Shown here in pieces: positions 44,252 through 53,824 of a stretch of DNA of 64,000 bases. Location of the stretch: contig CAYGBK010000015.1 in assembly GCA_964348095.1 (NCBI GenBank), forward strand, positions 124,001-188,000, read 5' to 3'. Position numbers and translations under genes: made by a program. Within the stretch, counting starts at the first letter, position 1; every line of letters begins with the position of its first letter. The notes beneath the pieces were generated by a model. It had not been told where the DNA came from. It made no database searches and saw only the letters and a list, made by a program, of their open reading frames with translations. This DNA is from WVXP01 sp964348095. Its GTDB lineage: Bacteria > Desulfobacterota > BSN033 > WVXP01.

Positions 44252-44776
44252 CTACTCTCCCAGGTAAACCTGAAAAGTTTTTCCAGCCAGTTTATGGTTC
44301 TGTAACCAGAATTCAATTGTCCACTCACCAGGCACGAGTTCATACTCATGATCAAATCCGTATCCTTCAACGCCTCTGATGGTTCCGTCTTTGGTGGTCG
44401 GTATAGCCATGTGAAGGGTATAGCCTTTAGACACCTTTCCGTCAGGTTTTGTAATCTTAGGATGATTGACTGTTTTTCTGAGAATAACGACGCTGTTACT
44501 CGGTAGGCCTGTAACAAAGAACTCGATCCCAAACTGAAGCCCTATTCTTGCAGGAATCTTACCTGTTCTTTTTGTAACTTTCCATCGAGCAATCCTTCTG
44601 ATACCACCCGTTGTCTCGGGGGAATCCTCCGTTCTCTCTTTTGTAATAGGCTCTATGAGACCGAAATTGATTATTCTCCCCTTTGTCTCTCCAGAAGCAG
44701 TTGCTCGAGTCGGGAAATTAACCAGAAAAAAAGCTACCAATAGCAGAGTAATAGGCCAAACCCACTTCTTTTTCAT
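44252..44776 (-). CDS. DUF3859 secreted protein
   Basis: 174 residues with a signal peptide (WPITLLLVAFFLVNFPTRA). The mature domain has the DUF3859 signature: IINFGLIEP near the start, IGLQFGIEFFVTGLP, and the closing GFDHEYELVPGEWTIEFWLQ. The fold is a small beta-sandwich of unknown role, probably periplasmic. No link to its neighbours. Confidence 0.7.
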   Translation of the reverse strand: MKKKWVWPITLLLVAFFLVNFPTRATASGETKGRIINFGLIEPITKERTEDSPETTGGIRRIARWKVTKRTGKIPARIGLQFGIEFFVTGLPSNSVVILRKTVNHPKITKPDGKVSKGYTLHMAIPTTKDGTIRGVEGYGFDHEYELVPGEWTIEFWLQNHKLAGKTFQVYLGE

Positions 44777-44843
44777 AAGTCCTCCAGGCGATTTAGGCGG
44801 TATGGGCTGAGAAAGGTCAGTCTGTTTCGGCTGAATCTGTCAC

Positions 44844-45413
44844 TTATTTGATACCTGCGTTTTTCTTAATTGCCTCAATATCTAGCTCGTTGATCCACCT
44901 GATAAGATTGTTCCAGATCCCATGAAACCCGAATCCTCCCTGGGTCATTTCCTTTAGGGCCTCTTCCGTGCTCCACCCTTGCACGGCGATACGGTAGAGT
45001 GCAGACACGGCCCCGGTGCGATCTGCACCATGCTGGCAGTGGACCAGAACTGGAGTAGATTTCTGATTTGTGACGATCCGGAGGAATCTGACAGCTTCTT
45101 TTTTCTCTGGATGCCATGCCTTCATATGAATGTGTTCATATGCCAATCCGGTGTTCCCGATCTCGATCCGGTCCGAATGGAATGAACGGAGGCTCACAAT
45201 GGTCTCGATTCCCATCGCCTTGAGGTTTATCATACCTTCGGTAGATGGCTGTGCGCTTCGATAGAGTTCATCTGAGACCTTGTGGAGGTTGGGTACGCCT
45301 CTTCGCTCCATCGGTTTGGCCCAACGAAGGGGACGGTTTGCTAGAGGATTTCCGCCCCCATGAGCATGACTGAACAAAACCATTGCGGTGATAGAAGACA
45401 CCATCGGCTTCAT
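44844..45413 (-). CDS. Exported dual-specificity-like protein phosphatase
   Basis: About 189 residues from the ATG at 45413, where a short hydrophobic signal begins (SSITAMVLFSHAHG); the frame is open to 45509 but the extra part has no family likeness. The catalytic signature is LVHCQHGADRTG (HC-x5-R), preceded by the general-acid region HIHMKAWHP, as in DSP/PTEN-like phosphatases of bacteria. The earlier SDELYRSAQPSTEGMINLKA is also typical. Substrates could be phosphotyrosine or inositol phosphates. Export to the periplasm is inferred from the weak signal. Confidence 0.75.
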   Translation of the reverse strand: MKPMVSSITAMVLFSHAHGGGNPLANRPLRWAKPMERRGVPNLHKVSDELYRSAQPSTEGMINLKAMGIETIVSLRSFHSDRIEIGNTGLAYEHIHMKAWHPEKKEAVRFLRIVTNQKSTPVLVHCQHGADRTGAVSALYRIAVQGWSTEEALKEMTQGGFGFHGIWNNLIRWINELDIEAIKKNAGIK

Positions 45414-45527
45414 TTCTCGAGCACTTTCCGGGAGAGCTTTGCCTGGCGTGCCAAAATCACTTAGAGTCAGCAGGACATCGATGTGAGCCCGCCAGCTTTT
45501 TCCCGTCAAGTGGAGCGACTTCTTAAG

Positions 45528-45549
45528 CGGCTAAAGTTAGCCGTTTTTT
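45528..45549 (+). terminator. Hairpin with T6 tail in the small-gene run
   Basis: CGGCTA-AAGT-TAGCCG followed by TTTTTT on the plus strand has the form of an intrinsic terminator. All genes here run on the minus strand, on which it is preceded by A6 and lacks a T tail. It may limit antisense transcription. Confidence 0.4.
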
Positions 45550-45574
45550 GTTCAGAACCTCATGTTGTCCGTGC

Positions 45575-45811
45575 TTAGGATGTGAAAAAGATGTTTAATC
45601 CGAGCCGTCGTATGAGAAGATATGACAGGACCAAAATCCATGGTAACAGTAAGGCCATGGCGTTTATCAAGGTCAGTGGAATCTGTGCGATGTAGCCCCA
45701 ATCTCCATCTGTTTGAAACCAATTCCATGAAGATACAGCTATACCGAATGAGAAACCAAAAGCAAAAAAGAGAATCAATCCAGCTATTCGATCAAAAGCC
45801 TTGAGTTTCAT
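45575..45811 (-). CDS. Small membrane protein, unknown
   Basis: 78 residues with two hydrophobic segments (RIAGLILFFAFGFSFGIAVS and LTLINAMALLLPWILVLSYL). It may be a real small membrane protein, since its composition and positive ends are normal, but I cannot name a family. Next genes on both sides are unrelated secreted proteins. Confidence 0.45.
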   Translation of the reverse strand: MKLKAFDRIAGLILFFAFGFSFGIAVSSWNWFQTDGDWGYIAQIPLTLINAMALLLPWILVLSYLLIRRLGLNIFFTS

Positions 45812-45908
45812 TCCAGGTGCCAGTCAGTGTCCTTTCCGCCAGCCGCTCACCCATAGAGTTCAAAGGGGTTCACCCTGTCGGAGGGTCCTTTTCAGCGAAT
45901 CGCTAGGC

Positions 45909-46484
45909 TTACTTCTCCTTTTTTTCATCGATGTGTCTTAGCTCAGTAAGGACCTCATGACCCGCATAGAAAAGATTTGACAACGCATGCGTTCTGTTTC
46001 CCAAATCGTTTTCATCTGCTGCTGCGGTCAGGGGGCCTGAGAACGTCAAAACGTAGAACCTCACCGTCCCAACATGGGGATAGGGAAAGGACTTGGTTGG
46101 TTCCAACGCCTTTTGGTATTGCTCTGCAACGGCGAGGAATCTCATGGACGCAGTTCTGACACTGTCGTGTTCCCCGGCTCCGATTATGCCTCCCCCATGG
46201 CCGAAATAGAGACTTGTTGTCCCGTCGGCAAGAACAATCAGGGTAGCCAATCCCCCTGGATAACCCGTTTCCATCAAGATGCCCCACACGGTGGACCCGT
46301 CTTTGGGTTGAGTGAGACCGATATCACCCGGAGAGAGAGATAGGACCTTCTGACGGAGGTCTTTAATAATCTGGGTGGGTTCCGGAACAGGTTTTGCGTT
46401 TGACATCTTGTCTCCCGCGACCGAGTGTGTCGCCAGCAGCATGATTGCCAGAGCGGCAAGAAACTCATATTTCTTGTTTTTCAT
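45909..46484 (-). CDS. Secreted hypothetical protein
   Basis: 191 residues from the ATG at 46484. Signal peptide (FLAALAIMLLATHSVAGD), then a domain with VWGILMETGYPGGLATLIVL and a striking loop LYFGHGGGIIGAGEH, and VGTVRFYVLTFSGPLTAAAD near the end. It looks like a conserved cassette-type protein, but I do not recognise it. It starts just after a GCCGAATTCAACGGCC segment. Confidence 0.55.
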   Translation of the reverse strand: MKNKKYEFLAALAIMLLATHSVAGDKMSNAKPVPEPTQIIKDLRQKVLSLSPGDIGLTQPKDGSTVWGILMETGYPGGLATLIVLADGTTSLYFGHGGGIIGAGEHDSVRTASMRFLAVAEQYQKALEPTKSFPYPHVGTVRFYVLTFSGPLTAAADENDLGNRTHALSNLFYAGHEVLTELRHIDEKKEK

Positions 46485-46580
46485 TTCTTGATGGCTGACG
46501 GCCGAATTCAACGGCCCGGTTTACCTCCCAGACGGCAGCGAGTCGCCAAAAAACAGCGGCTTCCTATTGGGAAATCTCAC

Positions 46581-46955
46581 TTAGCCTTTCGGCCAATTTC
46601 CAATAATCTGAAGGATCTCACGGACGTATGCACACTCGCATTCAGCGGGACAGGGACGTGATTCATTCTGATTCAAACAATAACGGCGACATTCTTTACT
46701 CCCTGTGGCACGGGCGCTAAAAATTGGACCCTGATACAGGTCCTTGAAATCACCTGCGAAAAGTCCAAGTGTTGTTCTGCAGGAGTGATTAAACAGGAAA
46801 ATTCCCGCGGTGAGTTCCTCAAAATGTACTTGGTAGCCGATGATCTCAATGTTAGGATTTCTGAGAAAGTAGTCCCGTGAAATCCACTCGAAGCCACAAC
46901 TGGGGCATTCCTTAAAAATGGTCCGTCTTCGACGAGACAGATTCGCATACGTCAT
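46581..46955 (-). CDS. Cysteine-rich hypothetical protein
   Basis: 124 residues. It starts with a basic stretch and a CPSCG zinc-binding motif, then a PilZ-like segment (NIEIIGYQVHFEELTAGIFL, FNHSCRTTLGLFAGDFKDLY), and ends with a Cys cluster (CRRYCLNQNESRPCPAECEC). Nine cysteines in a protein of this size suggest one or two metal sites. No signal peptide, so probably cytoplasmic. Function unknown. Confidence 0.55.
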   Translation of the reverse strand: MTYANLSRRRRTIFKECPSCGFEWISRDYFLRNPNIEIIGYQVHFEELTAGIFLFNHSCRTTLGLFAGDFKDLYQGPIFSARATGSKECRRYCLNQNESRPCPAECECAYVREILQIIGNWPKG

Positions 46956-47039
46956 TTCGATTGTGTCTCACCGATCAAGCGTAGCTCTTCGGAGCGACCG
47001 GAACGGGGCGAAGGGTCAGCGAGAGGGACTGGCTGCCGC

Positions 47040-47726
47040 CTATGGGTTGTTACCCGTCACGATTCTCCACTCGCCATTTTCTAGGATGACCGACATCTGT
47101 TCTTTGTTCAGCGTCTGCGCTCCGTCTGGAGAGCTATTCTCGCTGTATGTTATTAATGTGTCATTGATCCATATGGCATCGGATGGTCCGGAAGCAGTAT
47201 AACCCTTGGACCACTCAAGTTCGACCCTATCGCCGATGAACCGGAAAATAGCGATCCGGTTAGGGCGGTATCCTGCTTCAATATCGAGAGAGGTGACGAT
47301 GAATCGTTTGGTGTCTCGTGAAACAATGGGGACGCCGATGAGGGGGATAGGGTCGCCAGTAGACCCATTAATCATCAGGTAATGGAAGCCCTCCCAGCCA
47401 TGAACTTGAACGAGAAAATATCCGATTTGGCGATAATACGTCATGAACCAATAGACTTTGTTTCCTGTATCGTTGGCAGTGATATTACGAAGAATGACTG
47501 GTGGCCCGGCGGTGATGTTAAGCTTCAAGTCTCCATCATGGCGAGTTACTTTTTCGGAAAAACGGTCGATTTGTTTTTTTTCAAAGGCCTTATTCGAGCA
47601 CGACACTCCAGATAAGCCGCACCCCTTCTGAATCGCCAGGCTTTCATCGTAATCTGTCGAAGCGAGCGATAAGTTGGTCGATAGGGCGAATATCCCGACA
47701 CAAAACGGAACTGACAGAATACGCAT
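47040..47726 (-). CDS. Secreted hypothetical protein
   Basis: 228 residues with a signal peptide (ILSVPFCVGIFALSTNLSLA). The mature part has two Cys near the N-terminus (KGCGLSGVSC) and a beta-propeller-like C-terminal half (HYLMINGSTGDPIPLIGVPI, RIAIFRFIGDRVELEWSKGY). Not recognised. The ending GEWRIVTGNNP is followed at once by a GCTGACC-containing intergenic spacer. Confidence 0.5.
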   Translation of the reverse strand: MRILSVPFCVGIFALSTNLSLASTDYDESLAIQKGCGLSGVSCSNKAFEKKQIDRFSEKVTRHDGDLKLNITAGPPVILRNITANDTGNKVYWFMTYYRQIGYFLVQVHGWEGFHYLMINGSTGDPIPLIGVPIVSRDTKRFIVTSLDIEAGYRPNRIAIFRFIGDRVELEWSKGYTASGPSDAIWINDTLITYSENSSPDGAQTLNKEQMSVILENGEWRIVTGNNP

Positions 47727-47807
47727 ACTCCTTCATCCTTTCCTAAATGGGGGAACCTGACGGTCGCGGGCAGTTGCATTTCGCAGCCAAAGCTTCGACT
47801 ATGCCAT

Positions 47808-48251
47808 CTATTGGGCCCTGCTCGCACGGAGTCTATCAAGTTGCTCTATCTCAGCCTCTGCTGAAGCGACGTCCTTTGTCCCTGTGCATATTCCCGTCTG
47901 TATGTCTTCCGGCTCATGGACCAGGTACACGAGATAGTCCTTGTTTACTTCAAAGGGATACCCGCACGCCTCGCCGCTCAACCGGGTGGTAGCGGTAATG
48001 GTTTTCGATTTTGGACCCTTCCACCGTTTCTTGATTTGAAACTCGACTCGATGTCCATAAGTCTTTTTAATGCCTAACCTATCCAGGAACGGACGGCGAA
48101 TCTTCGTCACCCTGCCTATCAATACAGCAAAAGACTTGCCATAAGCTTCCTCAACGGACCGTGGAGGCATACACGTACATCCATACGCTAAGCCTTCGCC
48201 GAGGAAGACACTGAATACCACGGAAAGCAATACTAGTTTAGCAGGTTTCAT
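47808..48251 (-). CDS. Secreted NTR/TIMP-like domain protein
   Basis: 147 residues. After a signal peptide (LVLLSVVFSVFLGEGLAYG) the mature protein starts CTCMPPRSVEEAYGKSFAVL, the C-x-C opening typical of netrin/TIMP-like domains (CxC followed by FxGxV), and continues VEFQIKKRWKGPKSKTITAT and GYPFEVNKDYLVYL. The OB-like fold is found in many exported bacterial proteins without a known ligand. No relation to neighbours. Confidence 0.65.
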   Translation of the reverse strand: MKPAKLVLLSVVFSVFLGEGLAYGCTCMPPRSVEEAYGKSFAVLIGRVTKIRRPFLDRLGIKKTYGHRVEFQIKKRWKGPKSKTITATTRLSGEACGYPFEVNKDYLVYLVHEPEDIQTGICTGTKDVASAEAEIEQLDRLRASRAQ

Positions 48252-48343
48252 TTAGACTCATCGTTTTAGAGCGTTTAAGAATCGAGGTCAACGACCCTGA
48301 GTGGGTTGAGCGAAACTCCCGTGTACGAACGGGTCAGATGCCC

Positions 48344-48835
48344 TTATGCTGCCTTACCCCTTGTGCCAATTCTGGGAACCCACTTCCCCGTTCTCTTCTT
48401 ATACTCTCTGTAATCTTCTCCGAACTTCTTATCGAGCAACTTCTCCTCATAGCTTGCGATGTAATCATAGAAAAAGAAGATCACGAGGAGCAGCGCAAGG
48501 GAGAAAAGCGAACCGGTGGAAAAGGACAGGCCGAGGTAAACCAAGATGCTCGCTAGATACAATGGGTGCCTCACGTACCGGAAGGCGCCGGTTGATACGA
48601 CAGCGGTGGGACGTTGCTCATGGCTCACGACGACATGGCCTGATATGAAAAGATAAGCGGCAGTAATGAGGGCGAGGCTCAAGATGACCAGACGAATATG
48701 CAGGGGTAAGAAATACGGCAGAAAGGTTGATATACGAAGGAAGAACGAATCGACAGCCCACACGGCCAAAAACAAACCAAGGAATATCAGCTGTCCAGTA
48801 TCACCGAGAGGGTGTTCGCCCCTTTTTTCCCTCAT
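48344..48835 (-). CDS. Isoprenylcysteine carboxyl methyltransferase-like membrane protein
   Basis: 163 residues from the ATG at 48835 (AAAGGGG upstream). Four to five membrane segments and the ICMT/PEMT-type SAM-binding signature GAFRYVRHPLYLASILVYLG, then EEKLLDKKFGEDYREYKKRT near the end. Bacterial members methylate small or lipid acceptors that are mostly unknown. Such proteins are frequent in integron arrays and genomic islands. Confidence 0.82.
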   Translation of the reverse strand: MREKRGEHPLGDTGQLIFLGLFLAVWAVDSFFLRISTFLPYFLPLHIRLVILSLALITAAYLFISGHVVVSHEQRPTAVVSTGAFRYVRHPLYLASILVYLGLSFSTGSLFSLALLLVIFFFYDYIASYEEKLLDKKFGEDYREYKKRTGKWVPRIGTRGKAA

Positions 48836-48943
48836 TTCTACCCCTTTCAATCTGGGCGGGCTGGCGATTGAGCTCTGCCCCAGGTCCACAGTTCCCACTG
48901 TGCCCGGCAGCCTTCGTCCGGTGGGTAGACGAAAGTTCCCATC

Positions 48944-49501
48944 TCAAAGAAGATCCGTTTCTGGTTGCTCAATGGCGGTGCCTTTGCCGGTTTCCAGGTG
49001 TTGTTTCCGTATCTCGAATTGATTTGTGTAGGTTTCGTACCCGAAAAGAATTCTATATATGCCCACATCTGCTATTGTGTCGCTCCTGTTGTACCCGATG
49101 GTTTTCCATATATACACGTGGGAGTGGCCGGGCTTCAAGACCTTGCTTATCGAGACGGCTGCTGCAGCGAACAATTCGATTGCCTGCCACTCCCCCTTAC
49201 TATCTTTCTTCTCAATTGTTGCAACACCGGCATCGACGTGTGTTCTGTTGATGATGAATACCGGTACGTCAGAGACATTTGCGACCGTGATATTTACCTC
49301 ATCACCCTGTTTGTATACCTTTTTGTCCGTGATACATGCGATTTTTCGATTAATCTCACTTCCAGTGGCGTTTTTCTCCTGATAAAGGTAGTCCACTTTC
49401 TGCTCTTGTGCTTCCCCTTGGCCGAATAGAGTCAACCCACCTCCAACCAGACCGATCACGACAAGCTTTATCAGGTTTGACGTAAGCCTAATGGTGGTCA
49501 T
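48944..49501 (-). CDS. Secreted Ig-like/BsuPI-like domain protein
   Basis: 185 residues with signal peptide (LIKLVVIGLVGGGLTLFGQG). The mature domain has the strand order CITDKKVYKQGDEVNITVAN, VSDVPVFIINRTHV, and LKPGHSHVYIWKTIGYNRSD followed by YRILFGYET, a beta-sandwich like those of secreted proteinase-inhibitor (BsuPI) or immunoglobulin-like proteins. Function unknown, periplasmic or surface. Confidence 0.6.
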   Translation of the reverse strand: MTTIRLTSNLIKLVVIGLVGGGLTLFGQGEAQEQKVDYLYQEKNATGSEINRKIACITDKKVYKQGDEVNITVANVSDVPVFIINRTHVDAGVATIEKKDSKGEWQAIELFAAAAVSISKVLKPGHSHVYIWKTIGYNRSDTIADVGIYRILFGYETYTNQFEIRKQHLETGKGTAIEQPETDLL

Positions 49502-49610
49502 GTTTCCTATCTCCAGAGTGATTGATAATAATATCTGGCTCGTCCCATGCCGCTCATCAAAAGATCTCTGAATCTCTGCCTGTCAACTGCCCTTATAGCT
49601 TAGGTCTGGT

Positions 49611-49976
49611 CTATATCCACACGTTATCTTCCGCCGTCAAATCACCGCCGCCATCGCCCGTGTTTATCGTGCCGGCAGGTTCGACAAGCATGATCTTGCA
49701 TTCCTTCTCGGCGAATGGTTTGTGCTCCACCCCCTTTGACACAACAAACATTTCTCCTGATTTCAAATCAACGGTGCCATCAGTGAATTCTATGGTCATT
49801 TCTCCATCAAGAACGATGAAAACCTCGTCCGTATCACTGTGACGATGCCATACAAAATTGCCTTGGAGCTTAACCAATTTGAAATGGTAGTCGTTCATCT
49901 GGGCGATGATTTTCGGCGACCACTGTTCTGAAAACTTGGCGAGTTTTTCGTTTAAGTTGATGGCTAGATAGGCCAT
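49611..49976 (-). CDS. Cupin-domain protein
   Basis: 121 residues with a single cupin barrel. Motif 1 is WHRHSDTDEVFIVLDGEMTI (metal ligands His, His, Glu) and motif 2 GEMFVVSKGVEHKPFA. Such small cupins are metal-binding enzymes or sugar-binding proteins; the ligand is not predictable. Cytoplasmic. Cupins of this type are common cassette cargo. Confidence 0.85.
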   Translation of the reverse strand: MAYLAINLNEKLAKFSEQWSPKIIAQMNDYHFKLVKLQGNFVWHRHSDTDEVFIVLDGEMTIEFTDGTVDLKSGEMFVVSKGVEHKPFAEKECKIMLVEPAGTINTGDGGGDLTAEDNVWI

Positions 49977-50048
49977 TTCCCTCTCCCATATCTTTTGTAG
50001 CCAGTGCCCGAGGTCAGCGGCGGCGTCCTTTTGGGCGGCTCCGCGAAA

Positions 50049-51038
50049 TCACCTGATAGGGTGCTTCTCAAAGAACTCCCAGATCAGATCGTTTGCTTTG
50101 ATCTTGTCTGAGGTCTTCCCCACTATCCTCTCTGGCAGGATACTGATCCCACCGGGCCAGGCGTGTCCCATCCCTTCGATTTTATAAAAGATGACCTCAG
50201 CCCCTTCCCTGCACGGACTGTATGCAAGACCTGTGACGCCCTCTTTGTCGTAAACGACTCGTGGCTCCAGGGGACAGCCTAAAATCTTCACCCATTTCTG
50301 GATTAGCTCGCGCACTGGCGGCTTCTTTCCGAATGTTCCTGACCGTATCGTGATTTCACCGCCCTCGATCGGGTTGAGCGGATCAGCTGTGCCGGTAACA
50401 TACAGGACAGGAATCGGACGATCGATTGTTGTTTTGTCTGACCAATCACTCCCAGCCACTGGTGCAATAGCGGCAAGGCGTCTGGAAAGTTCTCGACCCG
50501 CGCGAAAGGCCATTGAGGCTCCATTAGAAAATCCAGTGGCATAAATCCGACGGTCATCCACGTTAAACCGACCGGTGATGTCATCAATTAGTCTGTTTAC
50601 AAACTTTGTGTCGTCGATTTTTCTTTTCACGGCCCCAACAGTCAGGCGGTTCGATCCATCATTCCAGGTCTGGGGATTACCCACGAATCTGGCCGGCCTG
50701 GAAGGGTCTGCACGTGTTCCCTCTGGAAATACCGCCAAGAATCCCTCTTCGTCGGACTTTTCTGCCCATCCTGTCTCCCTGAAGGCGGCTTTTGCTGTGC
50801 TCCCCCCGCCGTGGAACATTATCAGGACAGGTGCAGGCTTATTTTCATTGTAACGACTTGGTACATGAACCCTGTAACGACGGTCTAATCCGTCTACTGA
50901 GATACCGAAAATCTGATCGTCTGGCATCGTCTTCTTGGTTCGTCCAGACCCTGCCAGGCCCATGACGCCAATAACGCATCCAATCAGAACCACCAGTTCC
51001 AGTAGACCCCCTATCTTAGCCGTTTTGTACCTATACAT
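50049..51038 (-). CDS. Exported esterase, PHB-depolymerase/LpqC family
   Basis: 329 residues. N-terminal membrane/signal segment (LLELVVLIGCVIGVMGLAGS), then an alpha/beta-hydrolase: oxyanion region LIMFHGGGST, the nucleophile elbow YATGFSNGASMAF, an Asp in YVTGTADPLNP and the catalytic His in EGMGHAWPGG. The family includes poly(3-hydroxybutyrate) depolymerases and feruloyl/acetyl esterases. It is the largest intact gene in the small-gene run. The spacer after it (CGGAGCCGCCC-AAAA-GGACGCCGCCGCTGACC) has a GC-rich hairpin-like design. Confidence 0.83.
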   Translation of the reverse strand: MYRYKTAKIGGLLELVVLIGCVIGVMGLAGSGRTKKTMPDDQIFGISVDGLDRRYRVHVPSRYNENKPAPVLIMFHGGGSTAKAAFRETGWAEKSDEEGFLAVFPEGTRADPSRPARFVGNPQTWNDGSNRLTVGAVKRKIDDTKFVNRLIDDITGRFNVDDRRIYATGFSNGASMAFRAGRELSRRLAAIAPVAGSDWSDKTTIDRPIPVLYVTGTADPLNPIEGGEITIRSGTFGKKPPVRELIQKWVKILGCPLEPRVVYDKEGVTGLAYSPCREGAEVIFYKIEGMGHAWPGGISILPERIVGKTSDKIKANDLIWEFFEKHPIR

Positions 51039-51600
51039 CGCCCGCGCCTCTTGCCCGACGTCGACCAGGATAGATCTCCTGAATCAATGCCTGAAAACTT
51101 GATTCCATCAGTACCCAGTCATCTGCACCGTATTCGATGAATCTGGCACTGTCAACCGGATTTCGTATTGGCCAACACCAATACGGAAAGCGAAGCTTCC
51201 TGGTGAAACTGCTGGATCAATTTCGTGATGTAATTCCCAAAGGGAGGGAAGAATGCGGCCTGGTCTCAAAAGTTGGCATTTCCCTAAACTGTTAATTTCG
51301 TTGGGTGTTGAGACCCGCCCATTTGCTGTTCAACGCCATCGAGAAGCCAAGAAAGCGCTAAGGGATAACCTGGCTCCCTTCGACTTCTCTGGCGTAGCAA
51401 ATACGACTGTGATTTGTCGACTGTCCCTATCGGGCCACTCGCCGTGCGGATTACCCTGGTGCAATTTCACTCTCTTCAGTCCGTACCTGTGAGAGGCTGG
51501 TTTCCAATCGCAAGCCGTTGAAGCCATAACCAGGGCCCATTCGTATCCATATGATAAGAATCTAATTCCTTGCGAATCCCTTTGTAATAAATTGGCACCG
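51039..51600. other. Degraded stretch, gene tails only
   Basis: About 560 bases without an intact gene. On the minus strand one frame ends FRIGVGQYEIRLTVPDSSNT and then stops near 51110, and another reads VTVPIYYKGIRKELDSYHMD up to a stop near 51490. Both look like C-terminal remains of proteins that have lost their starts. Confidence 0.45.
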
Positions 51601-52118
51601 TCACCATGAGTTCGCCCAGTAGATCACTTCTCCAAGTACCTCATTCCATGCATAGCCGTATGCATTACCGTAGTTCCATGATGGCTCGTTATCGGTGGTG
51701 GCGGGGCGACAATGCAAGACACGGACATGGAAACTGGGCATCTCCTCGTCGCTAATAGTCCGAAACCAGGTCTTCTCATAGATCGGCAAGAATTGCTGCC
51801 CATCAGGCGTCACGTCGAATTCCCTCAGTCGCGCGACTTCGCGATTGACCTCCTGTGTGGTTCAAAACGCAATCGGAGCTCCATTTCTGTAGCGGCTTGC
51901 AGGGCTCCAGCATTGAAGTAGAACCCTATCGCCCTCGCTCCTTCAGGAACCGGTCTTGGGAAATGGGCAATGGTCTTCGGTTGCCATTGGCGGCGGAGAA
52001 AAGAATAGGCGAGTGGACTCCGAACAGTCATATAGGGAAAGACGAAGAGCCAGAAGAAAAGGAGCACCCCGACCAGACCGACGGCACCGACTGGGATAAA
52101 TGGCAGAGAACGTTTCAT
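51601..52118 (-). pseudogene. Frameshifted membrane-anchored hypothetical protein
   Basis: The first frame (from the ATG at 52118) has a membrane anchor (FIPVGAVGLVGVLLFFWLFV) and continues to LQAATEMELRLRFE, where it goes wrong; one shift near 51840 restores QEVNREVARLREFDVTPDGQ and then VRVLHCRPATTDNEPSWNYG up to a stop at 51601. Joined, this is a protein of about 165 residues or more. Family unknown. Confidence 0.6.
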
Positions 52119-52323
52119 TGTGCTAAGTGAACAGCCAGTATCAGCTGCTTTGAGCGGGCAAGGCGAGTCGAATAGGTCAGTTGCCTTGAGCTGTTACGCC
52201 AAACTGGCGGCGACAGTTGTCTCATGTCAAGACTTGACCCGAACCTACGGTTGTCTTCTAGCTCATCACAGCACGACGGAACAGAACATCCAAATAAGGA
52301 CTCCTACTAATGCAACCACTAAA

Positions 52324-53267
52324 CTACCTGATATAAATATGATCTCTCGCTCCGGGATCATTTCTATCCACCACCAACATCAACCTAGCCAAATCATTTT
52401 CATTGGGACGGAGCGGTTTTGGGGCGATAGGAAATGCCCCATGAAAAACCAACTCCTTTTCACCGATCAGAAATAGTAAATGTTTTCCGGTAATCCAGTG
52501 AAATCCGACATATTGCTTAGGGACAATTGTATTTATCACTATTCGATCAATCGGTATCTTTTTGTGTTGTGGTTTTCTGCGAAGGAGGGCCGCAACGTAA
52601 TTTCTTAGATAAGAGAATTTGACGTCGCCGGGAATAACCCCCCCAGCAACTCTTGTAAGAAGGTAAATTCTGTTCTCCATCCCTTGAAAAACCACACACG
52701 CGAACCGTGTATTAAGAACTCTGGATGAGGAAAGACATTTAGGGTCGGTGCAATTACTCCTGTAGCATAAATTCTAAACAAGTTCTCTTTTATAGCAACT
52801 CGATGCGAGAGTTTTTCGAATCTTGAGTTACTAAATATCGTATCAATGTCTGTTTTACGAAAATTTGCACATTCACTTAAAGCTCTTTTTGTCAATAGGG
52901 CTCCAAAGGTCCAGAAAAATGAATAGTCTCCTGCGACAAACAGTTCATAAACTGAATTGAGTGATGATGGATCAATGTACTCTAGACCTTTTGATTGAAA
53001 ATAGGAAACAAGGGTATTTGACACGGTATCATCGGATAAATAACAATGACTGATTACTTCTTCTGCCTCTTTCAGTTTACCACTGACTAAAAGGTGATCT
53101 AGTTCAATCCGGTCGAAACCATTCTTGGTGAGAAGCCTGTTCAGATGATTTTCTCTTTTTTGAAGATATTGATTACCGTAGGTTGTATAATCCTTTCGTG
53201 CCTGTGGGATCCAGGTCCTCAATAATGTATAAAAGTGTTCATTTGAATTTCCTTTACAACCGAGCAT
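52324..53267 (-). pseudogene. AT-rich hypothetical gene with one frameshift
   Basis: Two frames overlap by 91 bases. The first reads from the ATG at 53267 (RTWIPQARKDYTTYGNQYLQ ... TGVIAPTLNVFPH); a single shift near 52725 links it to RVLNTRFACVVFQGMENRIY and on to GVIPGDVKFSYLRNYVAALL and LMLVVDRNDPGARDHIYIR at 52324. Together about 310 residues, not recognised. The base composition (mid-to-high thirties in GC) is clearly lower than the rest of the window, a sign of recent transfer. An alternative is two separate overlapping genes. Confidence 0.5.
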
Positions 53268-53354
53268 CTTTGCGTACTCGATTTTTAGCGCTAGCAGCTG
53301 AGACTCGCTGACCTGGAAAACAGATCCACTGATCCTCTCGTCAGTTCCAAATGC

Positions 53355-53824
53355 CTAGCCTGCCCTCTTATATTGGACGATTCGAACCTCCCCTTCAAAC
53401 TCAAGCCGAGACAGTTCAAACCGTATGATGTCAATAACTTTTTCTGCTTTGCTCCCACCTGTGCCGGCACCAATCAAAGGAAAAGCAATTGAACCAAATC
53501 CTCTCTCCTTGGCTAGACCGATCGCGTTCCGAACTGATGATCGAATTGGCCGCTCCGAGGAACGCCAGAACATACCGATGCCGGCGACGTGGATGATTGC
53601 TTTAAATGGCAGACGACCTGCTCCCGTCAAAACGGCACCGCCCAAGGGAATTGGCCCTTTGCGGGCAAGTTCTCGGAACGGATCATGGCCGCCACGTTTT
53701 TTATAGCGCCCGAAACCCCCTGCGGAAGAAGTAGCCACCAGGGAATTATATTCCGATTCCAAGGGTTAACGATGCAGTTAACGTCCTGATCCAAGAGGTC
53801 GCCTTGCACAACTATGACATCCAT
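53355..53824 (-). pseudogene. Macro-domain protein with a single-base frameshift
   Basis: From the ATG at 53824: MDVIVVQGDLLDQDVNCIVN, the macro-domain start that binds ADP-ribose, then LLPQGVSGAI. Here an A6 run (GCTATAAAAAACGTGG, near 53700) carries the frame into a stop at 53627; with one more A it continues KKRGGHDPFRELARKGPIPL, GGAVLTGAGRLPFKAIIHVA, AFPLIGAGTGGSKAEKV and EVRIVQYKRAG to 53355. All conserved parts are present. A sequencing error or transcript slippage at the A-run could rescue it; otherwise a fresh pseudogene. Confidence 0.75.
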
